Assembly: GCF_018138715.1 (NCBI RefSeq)
Contig: NZ_JAGSHX010000006.1
Coordinates: forward strand, 124,001 to 188,000
Reading direction: 5' to 3'
Source of the DNA: Streptomyces asiaticus
GTDB lineage: Bacteria; Actinomycetota; Actinomycetes; Streptomycetales; Streptomycetaceae
DNA length: 64,000 nt
The first letter of the stretch is position 1; every line of letters starts with the position of its first letter. Below are positions 40,176 through 52,100 of this stretch, in pieces. The translations under genes and the position numbers were made by a program. The notes under the pieces were generated by a model, which worked only from the letters and a program-made list of their open reading frames with translations, was not told where the DNA came from and searched no databases.

Positions 40176-43100
40176 TCAGGACACACCCAGTTCGTTGTCG
40201 ATGAAGTCGAGAACCTGGGCCGCGGACGCGGACTCCAGCCTCTCCGCGGCGGTCATCTCTTCCTCCGCCGGCTTTCGTGTCGCCTTCCACTTCGCCAGCA
40301 GGCCTTCGAGCCGTGCCGTGACCGCCGCCGAGTCGTCGTCTGCCATCTCGAGGCCGATCAGAGTGGTTTCGAGCCTGGCCAGTTCGTTGAGGACCGGATC
40401 GGCGCCGCCCCGGCCCGGCGTGGTGCCGACCGCCGGGGCGATGCGCTCCAGCAGGTAGTCGGCGAGCACCGCCGCGTCCGGATAGTCGAAGACGAGGGCG
40501 GCGGGCAGGCGCAGACCGGTGGCGGCGGCGAGCCGGTTGCGCAGTTCGACGGCGGTCAGGGAGTCGAAGCCCAGCTCCTTGAAGTTGGTGTCCGCCTGCA
40601 CCGCTTCGGCGTCGGCGTGTCCGAGCACGGTGACCACATGGCCACGGACCAACTGGAGAACGGCGCGTTGCTGTTCCGCGGCGGACAGGCCCGCCAGCCG
40701 GTCGGCCCAGTCGTCCGGCCGTGCGTCGGCTGCCGCCGCCGTACGCCGCGCCACCGCGCCACCGGCACCGGAGGCGGCGAGGGCGCGGAGCGTTGCGGGG
40801 ATACTGCCGACGGGCTGGGCGGCGAGGACACGGGTGTCCATATCCGCCGCGATCAGTTGGTGGCCGCCGTGCTCGGACGCCGCGTCGAGCAGCCGGAGGG
40901 CGTGGTCCGCGGCCATCGCGGTGACGCCCGAGCGGGACATCCGGGCCAGGTCCGCATCGGCGAGGCCGCCGGTCATCTCGCTGGACTCGGCCCACAGGCC
41001 CCACGCCACCGAGACCGTCGGCAGGCCCAGCGCCTGGCGGTGGGCCGCCAACGCGTCGCAGAAGGCGTTGGCCGCCGCGTAGTTGGCCTGCCCCGGGCTG
41101 CCCATGACCCCGGCGGCCGACGAGAACAGCACGAACGCGCCCAGGCGCAGATGCGCCGTCGCGGTGTGCAGATGTGCCGCGGCGGTGGCCTTCGCCGCCC
41201 AGACCCGCGCCAGCCGCTCGGGAGTCTGCGCGGTGACGACCGCGTCGTCCAGCACACCCGCGGCATGGATGACCGCGGTCAGCGGATGCTCGGGATCGAC
41301 TCCCGCCACCAGCTCGGCCACGGTTGTCGCGTCGGTGACATCGGCCGCGACGACGCGTACCCGCGCGCCCAGGGCGGTCAGCCGGGCGGCGAGGTCCCGG
41401 GCACCCGGCGCGTCCGGTCCCCGGCGGCTCACCAGCAGCAGATGCCCGATCCGCCACACGCGTACGAGGTGTTCGGCGACCAGCGCGCCCAGCGTGCCGG
41501 TGCCACCGGTGACGAGGGCCGTGCCGTCCGGGTCCACCGGGGCGGGGACGTCCAGGACCAGCTTGCCGGTGTGCCTGGCCTGGCTGAGATGGCGCAGCGC
41601 CTCACGTGTCCGGCTCAGCGGCCAGGTCCGCACCGGCAGCGGCGGCGGGGCCGCGGTCGCTCGGATGACTTCGATAGCTCCGGTGGCGCCAGTGACTCGG
41701 GTGACCTCGGTGTCTCCGGTGGCTGCCGTGAGCTCGGCGGCACCGGTGGCTCCGGCGGCGGCCCCGGTTGCCCCCGCGGCCTTGGCGGCACCGGCAACCT
41801 CAGCGGCACCAGTGCCTCCGGCGGCCTCGGCCGCCCCCGTGGTGAACAACTCACCCAGTTCGCCCAGCATCCGGCCGATGCGTTCGGGTCCGGCATCGGT
41901 GATCAGGTCGTAGACCTGGTACGTCACCCCGGGATGCTCCTCCGCGACACGCTCGGGGTCACGGAGGTCGGTCTTGCCCATCTCCATCAGCCGGCCGCCC
42001 TCGCCCAACAGCCGCAAGGAGGCGTCGACGAAAGGCCCGGCGAGGCTGTTGAGCACCACATCGACACCACGTCCACCGGTGGCCTCGCGGAACACCTCCT
42101 CGAAGTCCAGATCGCGCGACGAGGCCCGGTGCGCCTGGTCGATGCCCATCTCCTCCAGCACCCCGTGCTTCGCCGGGCTCGCCGTCGCGTAGACCTCCGC
42201 CCCCAGGTGGCGGGCGATCCGCACGGCCGCCATGCCCACACCGCCGGTCGCGGCATGGATCAGCACCGACTCCCCGGCCCGGAGCCCGGCCAGCTCCACG
42301 AGCCCGTACCAGGCGGTCAGGTACGCCACCGGCACCGAGGCCGCCTGCGGATAGGTCCACCCGGCGGGAATGGGCGCCACCATGCGGGCGTCGGTCACCG
42401 CCGTCGGGCCGAACGCGCGGTCGAAGACCCCCATGACCCGGTCACCCACCGCGAGCCCGGTCACCTCGGGGCTGATGTCGACCACCACGCCGGCACCCTC
42501 GCCACCGAGCCCGGTCTGGCCCGGGGCCATGCCCAAACTGATCAGCGCGTCGCGGAAGTTGATACCGGCCGCGTGCACCGCGACCCGCACCTGGTGCGGC
42601 CCGAGGGGCTCGAGCACCTCCGGGCACGGCACCGGCTTCACGTTCTCCATCGTGGCCGCGCCGGTCAGTTCCAGCCGCCATGCGGGCCGGCCCACCAGTG
42701 CGGCCACACCTCCGCTGCTCGCGCCACCGGCGCGGATCAGCCGGGGCACCCGAAGCCGTCCCGCCCGCAGTGCGACCTGCGGCTCGTCCAGACGCACCGC
42801 ACACGCCACCGCGCCGCGCACGTCCTCCGCGAGCGGCTCGGCGTCCGGGTCGAGATCGACCAGAAGGAATCGCCCCGGGTTCTCCGCCTGCGCACTGCGC
42901 ACCAGCCCGCACACGGCGGCCCCGGCCATGTCCACGCCGCCGTCTCCGGCGCCCTCCGCCTCGGGGGCGTCGATCGCCACCGCTCCCCGCGTGACCAGCA
43001 CCAGCCGGGCGTCTGCCAGCCGAGGTTCGGCCAGCCAGCCCCGCACCAGCTCCAGCACCCGCTCCGAGGCCGCCAGACCGGCGGCCGCCAGGTCCGTGTC

Positions 43101-46100
43101 CACGTGCCTCCCGGAGGGGTCGCCGAGGGCGGGCGGATACGCGATGGCCACCGAGGGGGCGGGGTCGTCACCACCGAGGGTGGACACCAACGCCTCCAGA
43201 TGCGGATGGCGTACCGCGTCCGGCACGAATGGCCCGCTCTCGTCAGGCCCCAGTACCACCCAACGGCCGCCGTCCGCCGGGTCCGGCTCCTGGCGCTCCG
43301 CATCGGTGTCCTGTGCGGGGACGGGCAGGGGCGTCCACTCCAGGGTGAACAACCCGTCCACCCGCGGCCCACCGGAGGTCTGGAGCTGGTCGACGGCGGC
43401 CGGTCGCATCACCAGCGAGTCGACGGTCAGCACCGGACCGCCCACGGCGTCGGCCACCTCGACCCGCAGCCCGCGCTCGCCATCGGCGCCACCCGCCTCC
43501 TGCCGCTGGGGCGAGAGCCGCACCCGTACGGTTGTGGCACCGCCCGCCCACAGCGATACGCCGTTCCAGGCGAACGGCAGCCACACCCGGCCGTCGTCGT
43601 GGTCCTCCTCGGGCCGGTCCAGGAGGAACGCCGGATGCAGCGCGGCATCCAGCAGTGCCGGGTGGATGCCGAACCCCTCCTGGTCTCCGGCGGCGTCGGG
43701 CAGTGCCACTTCGGCGAGCACATCGGTGCCGTCCCGCCACACCGCCCGCAGTCCACGGAACGACGGCCCGTACGCGTATCCGGACGCCTCGGCGCGTTCG
43801 TAGAACCCGTCCAGCCGTACGGGCTCCGCGCCCACCGGAGGCCACGCCCGGCCCGGCTCGTCCACCGGGCCCCGCTCGGGGCTCTGCGGGGACGGCGGGC
43901 CCAGGATGCCCTCGGCGTGGCATACCCACCCCGGGTCGGCGCCGGGCTCGACATCATGGTCGGGCCGGGAGTACACCCGCACATCGCGCCGCCCGTCCTC
44001 GGTGGCCACGCCGGCCACCACCTGGACGCGCAGCCCACCGGACGCGGGGAGGACGAGCGGAACCTGGAGCGCCAGCTCCTCCACCCCGCCGCAGCCCGCC
44101 TCGTCGGCGGCCCGCAGCGCCCACTCCACCAGGGCCGCGCCCGGCGCCAGCACGGCGCCCGCCATCACATGCTCGGCCAGCCAGCCCCCGGCGCCCCCGG
44201 CCGAGATCCGGCCGGTCAGCACCAGCCCGCCATCGGCGAGCCCGACGGCCGCCGGCAGATGTGCGTGCTCGACGCGCTGTAGCCCGGCGGCCCCCACGTC
44301 CCCGACGCCTCCGCGCGCCGCCAGCCAGTAGCGCTCGCGCTGGAAGGCGTACGTCGGCAGATCCACCGTCCGGGGCGCCGGATCGGCCGGGAACCAGCGG
44401 GCCCAGCCGACGTCCGTGCCATGGGTGTGGAGTTGGGCGAGGGCGTGGCCGAGTGCGTGGGCATCGGGCCGTTTACGGCTCAGGGTGGCGGCCACCAGCG
44501 GGCTCGGCCGCCCGGCCCCGCTCTGGCCCTCGCCCTCGCCCTCGTCGGTGTCTGCCGTCGCGTCGTCGGCGGCGGCGGCGAGGTGCTGAAGGGTGTGCTG
44601 GGTCGCGGTGGCCAGGACGGGGTCGGGGCCGAGTTCGAGGAAGGCGCCGGTTTCGGGCGCGATATGAGCGACGGCGGGGTGGAATCGCACGGGCTGACGG
44701 ATGTGCCGTACCCAGTAGTCCGGCGTGGCCATCTCCTCGTCGGCCGGCTCACCGGTGAGGTTGCTGAGTACCGGAAGGGTGGGCCGGTGGAAGGTCAGGC
44801 CGTCGATGGCCTGCGCGAACGGCTCCAGGATGGGATCCATCAGCGGGGAGTGGAAGGCGTGGCTGACCGTCAGGGGCCTGGTCTTGCGGCCCTTCGCCGC
44901 CCAGGTTGCGCGGATGTCGGCGACCAGTTCGATCGGACCGGAGACCACGGTGCTGCCCGGGGTGTTCAGAGCGGCGATGCCCAGCTGGCCGCCGTATGCC
45001 GCCAGATCCTCGGCGAGTTCCTCGGCGGTGGCGGCGATGGTGGCCATGCCCCCGCCGGTGGGGAGGTGGCCCATGAGCGTGGCACGGGCAGCCACGAGTC
45101 GGCAGGCGTCGGGAAGGTCGAAGACCTCGGCTACATGGGCGGCCGCGATCTCCCCGATCGAATGCCCGATGACGGCGTCCGGGCGTACGCCGAACGAGTC
45201 GAGCAGCCGCGCCAGGGCGATGTGCAGCGCGAACAGCCCCGTCTGGGCATAGGTGGTGTGGTCCAGCAGCCCCGGCCGCTCGGCCACACCATGGAAGACC
45301 ACATCGCCGAGGGGATGTTCCAGATGGGGATCGAGCAGTCCGCAGACCTCGTCGAACGCCGTGGCGAACACGGGGAATCGGTCGTACAGTCCCGCCCCCA
45401 TCCCTTGCCGCTGACTGCCCTGACCGCTGAAGAGCCACACCGTCTTGCCCGCCGCCGCTCCGCTGCCGGGGAGCACCACACCCGGATGGGGGTCACCGGT
45501 GGCCAGCGCCTCCACGGCGGCCAGCAGCTCGGCGCGGTCATCGCCCAACGCCACCGCCCGGTGCTCGAACAGCGACCGGGTGGAAGCGAGCGACCAGCCC
45601 ACATCGACCATCGACATCTCCGGGCGCCCGGCCATGCGTTCGGCCAGCGCGGCGGCCTGGCCACGCAGCGCCTCCGCGCTCCGTGCGGACAGCGGCCATG
45701 GGACGATCCGCAGGTGGTCGGGAGAGGTCACGGGCTCGGTCGTGACGCACTCGATCGGCTCGGTGGCCTGCTCAAGAAGGAGATGGGCGTTGGTGCCGGA
45801 GGCGCCGAACGAGGACACACCGGCCCGGCGCGGTCGCTCACCGTTCGGCCACTCCACCGCCTCGGTCAGCAGCCGCACCGCACCGCTCCCCCAGTCCACA
45901 TGCGGGCTCGGCTCATCGATGTGCAACGAGGCGGGCAGCATTCCATGGCGCATGGCCTGCACCATCTTGATGACGCCCGCGACACCCGCCGCCGCCTGCG
46001 TATGCCCGATGTTGGACTTGATCGAGCCCAGCAGCAGCGGCCGCTCGGCCGGGCGTTCCTGACCGTACGTGGCCAGCAGCGCCTGCGCCTCGATCGGATC

Positions 46101-49100
46101 GCCCAGCGTCGTCCCCGTACCGTGCGCCTCCACCGCATCGACATCCGATGCCGACAGCCCCGCGCTCGCCAGGGCCTGGCGGATCACCCGCTGCTGCGAC
46201 GGCCCGTTCGGCGCCGTCAATCCATTGGACGCGCCGTCCTGATTGACCGCCGAGCCACGGATCACCGCCAGGACGTCGTGGCCGTTGCGGCGGGCGTCCG
46301 ACAGCCGTTCCAGAAGCAGAACGCCCACGCCTTCGCCCCAGCCGGTGCCATCGGCGGCGGCTGCGAAGGGCTTGCAGCGGCCATCGGGGGCCAGGCCGCG
46401 CTGGCGGGAGAAACCGGTGAACACATCCGGGGTGGCCATCACCGTGACGCCACCGGCCAGTGCCAGGGTGCACTCCCCCTGGCGCAGCGCCTGCGCCGCC
46501 AGATGCATCGCCACCAGCGACGACGAACACGCCGTGTCCACCGTCACCGCCGGACCCTCGAAGCCCAGCGTGTACGCCACCCGGCCCGAGACCACACTGC
46601 CCGAGCTGGCCAGCATGGCGTAGCCCTCCAGCCGTGCGTCGCCGCCGCTGAGCCCGGCGGCGTAGTCGTGGTACATCACACCCGCGTAGACACCGGTCGG
46701 GCTCCCCTTCAGCGACACCGGATCGATCCCCGCCCGCTCCAGCACCTCCCACGACGCCTCCAACAGCAACCGCTGCTGCGGATCCGTCGCCAGCGCCTCC
46801 CGCGGATTGATCCCGAAGAACGCAGCGTCAAACGCATCGGCGTCGTACAGGAACCCGCCTTTGCGCGCGTACGAGGTGCCGGGGTGGTCGGGGTCGGGGT
46901 GAAAGAGCCCGTCCAGGTCCCAGCCCCGGCCGGTCGGAAACTCCCCGATGGCGTCACGGCCCGAGGCGACCAGATCCCAGAGCTCCTCCGGCGAGCTGAC
47001 CCCGCCCGGGAAGCGGCAGGTCATCGCCACGATGGCGATCGGCTCGTCCGCGTCGGCCCTCGCGGCGAGGGGAGCACGGGTCCCGGCGGTCTCGCCGGTC
47101 AGCCGGGCGCACAGATACTCCGCCAGCACCCGAGGCGTCGGATAGTCGAACACCAACGTCGCCGGCAACCGCAACCCCGTCACCACCGACAACCGATTAC
47201 GCAACTCCACCGCCGTCAACGAATCAAAACCCAACTCCTTGAACGCCGCATCCACCCGCACCTCACCCAACGAACCAAACCCCAACACCACCGCCACACC
47301 ACCCCGCACCACATCCACCACCACATCCAACCGACCCGCCGCATCCAACCCCACCAACTCAGCCACCAACCCCGAAACCGACGAACCACCCTCCGCGGCC
47401 CGCCGCCGGACACGGCCGGACACCAACCCCCGCAACACCGCCGGAAGATCCGCACGAGCCACCCCGGCGGTGTCGACAGCGGCGGCGACACAGAGGGAGC
47501 TACCCTGCGCACAGGCGGCATCGAGCAGGCCCAGCGCCTTCTCGCTGGACATCGCGGTGATGCCCGAGCGGGACATCCGGGCCCGGTCCGTAGCGGCGAG
47601 CCTTCCGGTCAGCTCGCTGGCCTGGGCCCACAGGCCCCAGGCCACCGACAGCCCCGGGAGGCCGTGGGCCTGACGGTGGGCGGCGAGGGCGTCGCAAAAG
47701 GCGTTCGCCGCCGCGTAATTGGCCTGGCCGGGGCTGCCCAGGACACCGGCGGCCGACGAGAACATCGCGAACAGCGACAGCGGAAGGTCGGCGGTGGCGG
47801 TGTGCAGATGCGCCGCGCCCGCCGCCTTGGCCGCCCACACCCGGGCCAGCCGCTCGGGTGTCTGGGAGGTCACCACCGCGTCGTCGAGGAGCCCCGAGGC
47901 ATGGATGACACCGGTCAGTGGATGGTCGGTGTCGATCCCCGCCACGAGCTCGGCCACCGCCGACGCGTCCGAGACGTCCACGGCGGCGATCCGCACCCGC
48001 GCGCCCAACTCCTCGCATCGCGCCGCCAGTTCGCGAGCTCCTGGGGCCTCCGGCCCGCGACGGCTCACCAGAAGCAGATGGCCGACCTGCCAGGTGCGTA
48101 CCAGATGTTCGGCCACCAGGCCGCCGAGAGTGCCGGTGCCGCCCGTCACGAGCACGGTGCCATCGGGATCGAGCGCCGCCAGGGCGTCCCGCCCCTCCGG
48201 ACCGCTGTCGGCGGAGGCGCGGATCAGCCGTGGCACCCACGCCCGGCCATCCCGCACGGCCAACTGCGGCTCGTCCAGGTCCATCGCCCGCGCGACGGCG
48301 TCCCGTACATTGTCGGCACTCACATCGGCCGCCGGGCCAGGGTCGAGGGCGGGGGCGAGGTCGAGGGCGAGGGCGAGGCCCAGGTCGAGCAGCAGGAAAC
48401 GCCCCGGGTTCTCCGCCTGAGCGCTCCGCAGAAGGCCCCAGAGCGCGGCGGCGGCCACATCCGTACCGCTCTCGGCGACGTCGACCGCGCCGCGCGTCAC
48501 CACGACCAACCGGGCATCGGCAAGCCGGGGCTCGGCAAGCCACGTCTGCACCAGCGCCAGAGCCCGTTGTGCCATCTCCAGACCGGCGGTCGCCAGGTCG
48601 GCCACGGCGTCGGCATCGGCGTCCGGGCGCGGGAACTCGGCGAGCACCACGGCCGGGACCGGCTCCCCGTCATCGAGCCTCGCGAGCACCGCCTCCAGAT
48701 CCGGGCCAGCCCCCTCGGCCGCCAGCACCGTCCAGCTGTCGCGATCGGCCACCGGCTCGTCGGTCCGAGTGGGCTGCGGCAGTGGGGTCCAGTCGAGAAC
48801 GAACAGACCGTCCGCAGCACGCGTTGCCCCAGCCCGCAACTGCTCTACGGCCGCCGGTCGCGTCACCAGGGAGTCGACGGTCAGAACGGGGTCGCCCACG
48901 GCATCGGCCACCACCAGCCGCAGCCCGCGCTCGCCCCCGGCCCCGTCCCGATGCGGGGACAGTCGAACGCGTACGGTGCTCGCTCCACCGGCCCACAGCG
49001 ACACCCCGTTCCAGGCGAACGGCAACCACACCTGGCCACCGTCCCGCTCCTGTTCGGGCTCCGTGTCGAGCAGGAGGGCCGGGTGCAGGGCCGCGTCGAG

Positions 49101-52100
49101 CAACGCCGGGTGGATGCCGAACCCCTCCGCGTCGCCCGCCGCCTCGGGCAGCGCCACTTCGGCCAACAGGTCCGCACCGCCCCGCCACACGGCCCGCAGC
49201 CCCTGGAAGGACGGCCCGTACGCATAGCCCGCCGTCGCGGAGCGCTCGTAGAACCCCTCCAGGTCCACCGGTTGCGCACCCGCCGGAGGCCATGTGCCGC
49301 CCAGTCCCTCGACCGACCGGTCCGCGGCCTCCGACCCCGGGCTCAACACCCCCTCGGCGTGGCACACCCAGCCCACGTCGGCGCCTGAGCCGGCCTCGCC
49401 ATCCGGACGGGAGTAGATCCGCACATCGCGCCGCCCGTCCTCCGCTGGGGCGCCCACCACCACCTGGATGCGCAGTCCGCCCGACCCGGGCAGCACCAAC
49501 GGCACGTGCAGCGCCAGCTCCTCGACCCCACCACAACCGACCTCGTCGGCCGCTCGCAAGGCCCACTCCACCAGGGCCGCGCCCGGGGCCAGGGCCGCGC
49601 CCGCCACGATGTGCTCACCGAGCCAGCCCTCACCGCCACCGGCCGCAATGCGCCCGGTGAGCAGATGGGTGCTTCCATCGGCCAGCTCCACGGCGGCGCC
49701 CAGCAACGGATGGCCCGCGGCGACCAGACCGAGGCCGCTGGGGTCACCCGCCGTGCCCGAGGCGTTCATCCAGTAACGCTGGTGCTGGAAGGCATACGTG
49801 GGCAGATCGACCGTACGAGGGGTGGGATCGGCCGGGAACGCGGGCCTCCAGTCCACCTCCACCCCGGCGATGAACGCCTGGGCGAGGGAGTGCAGGAGCT
49901 GGGCCTGGCCACCATGATCGCGACGCAGGGTGGGTACGGCGACCGCGTCCACACCCGCCCGCTCGAAGGACTCCTGCATTCCGAGGAGCAGCACCGGATG
50001 GGTGCTGGCCTCGATAAACACCCGATGCCCATCCGCCAGCAACGCCTCGACCGCGTCAGCGAACCGCACCCGCTCCCGCAGATTCCGCACCCAATAGTCC
50101 GTATCGAGGCCAGTCGCATCGACTCGACCACCGGCCACCGTCGAATAAAACGCCACCTCACCCGCACCACCGACAACCGGACGGACACCGGCCAAAACCT
50201 CAAGCAACTCCTCACGGATCCCCTCCACCTGAGGACCATGCGAGGCATAGTCCACCTCGATCAGCCGGGCCCGCTCCCCCGCCTCCTGACACCCGGCCAC
50301 CACAGCGGCCACCTGCACCGGCGGACCAGACACCACCGTCGATGACGGCCCGTTCACGGCCGCCACACCCACACCAGCCGCCCGATCGCCAAGCTGCGAC
50401 AGCAGTTGCCCCGCCCGCTCCTCACCCACACCGAGCGACGCCATCGCCCCACCACCGGCCAACCGCCGCAACGCCTTGCTCCGCAACGCCACAACCCTCG
50501 CACCGTCCTCCAACGACAACGCACCCGCAACCACAGCCGCCGCAATCTCCCCCTGGCTATGACCCACCACCGCCGCAGGACACACCCCATACCCCGCCCA
50601 CACCGCCGCCAACGACACCATCACCGCCCACAACACCGGCTGCACCACATCCACCCGCCCCAAATCCGCCGCACCCTCCACCCCACGCAACACATCCGAA
50701 AGCGACCAATCCACAAACGGCCCCAGCGCCCGCTCACACTCCGCCACCCGCGCCGCAAACACCGGCGACACCCCAAGCAACTCCGCACCCATCCCCACCC
50801 ACTGCGAACCCTGCCCCGGAAACACCAGCACCGGACCCACATCACCCGCCAACGCCGCCACGCCCGACCGCACCACACCCGGATGCGACCCACCCCCCGC
50901 CAACGCCTCCACACCCGCCAACAACCCAGCCCGATCACCACCCACCACCACCGCCCGATGCTCAAACACCGACCGCGTGGCGACCAACGACCACCCCACA
51001 TCCCCAGACGACAGCTCAGACGCACCCCCCACCCGCTCAGCCAACGCCCCAGCCTGCCCCCGCAACGCCTCCACACTCCGCCCCGACACCACCCACGGCA
51101 CCACCCCACCCACCACAGACGACGGCGCCGCCACATCCTCCTCAGGAGCCTGCTCCACAATCACATGCGCATTGGTGCCACTGATCCCGAACGCGGACAC
51201 CCCGGCCCGGCGGGGCCGCTCGTTCCGCGGCCACTCCACCGGGTCCGTGAGCAGCCGCACCGCCCCGCCGGACCAGTCCGCGTGCGGGGTCGGCTCGTCG
51301 ACGTGCAGTGTGGCGGGCAACAGCTGGTGGCGGAGGGCCATCACCATCTTGATGACACCGGCCACACCCGCCGCGCCCTGCGTATGGCCGATGTTGGACT
51401 TCAGCGAGCCGAGCCACAGCGGCCGGTCCTCCGGCCGGTCCCGGCCGTACGCGGCGAGCAGCGCCTCGGCCTCGATGGGGTCACCCAGTGTGGTGCCCGT
51501 GCCATGGGCCTCCACCGCGTCCACCTCGGCGGAGGACAGCTGTGCGTTGATCAGCGCCTGGCGGATCACTCGCTGCTGCGAAGGGCCGTTCGGCGCGGTG
51601 AGCCCGTTCGACGCGCCGTCCTGGTTGATGGCCGAGCCACGGAGCACGGCCAGCACCTGGTGGCCGTTGCGCTGGGCGTCGGAGAGCCGCTCCAGCAGCA
51701 GGAGTCCCACGCCCTCCGAGAAGCCCGTGCCGTCCGCGGCGGCCGCGAAGGGCTTGCAGCGGCCGTCGGGGGCCAGGCCGCGCTGGCGGGAGAACTCCAC
51801 AAAGGTGTTCGGGGTGGTCATCACGGTCACGCCACCGGCCAGGGCCAGGGTGCACTCCCCCTGCCGCAGCGCCTGGCAGGCGAGATGCATCGCCACCAGC
51901 GACGATGAACACGCCGTGTCCACCGTCACCGCGGGGCCCTCCAGACCGAGGGTGAAGGCCACCCGGCCGGAGACGACGCTCAGGGTGTTTCCGGTGAGCA
52001 GATATCCTTCCGCGCTCTTCTCGATCCGCGGGGTGCCGAAGCCGAGGATTCCGGCGCCCGCGTAGACCCCGGTGGGGGTGCCCTTCAGCGAAGTGGGGTC

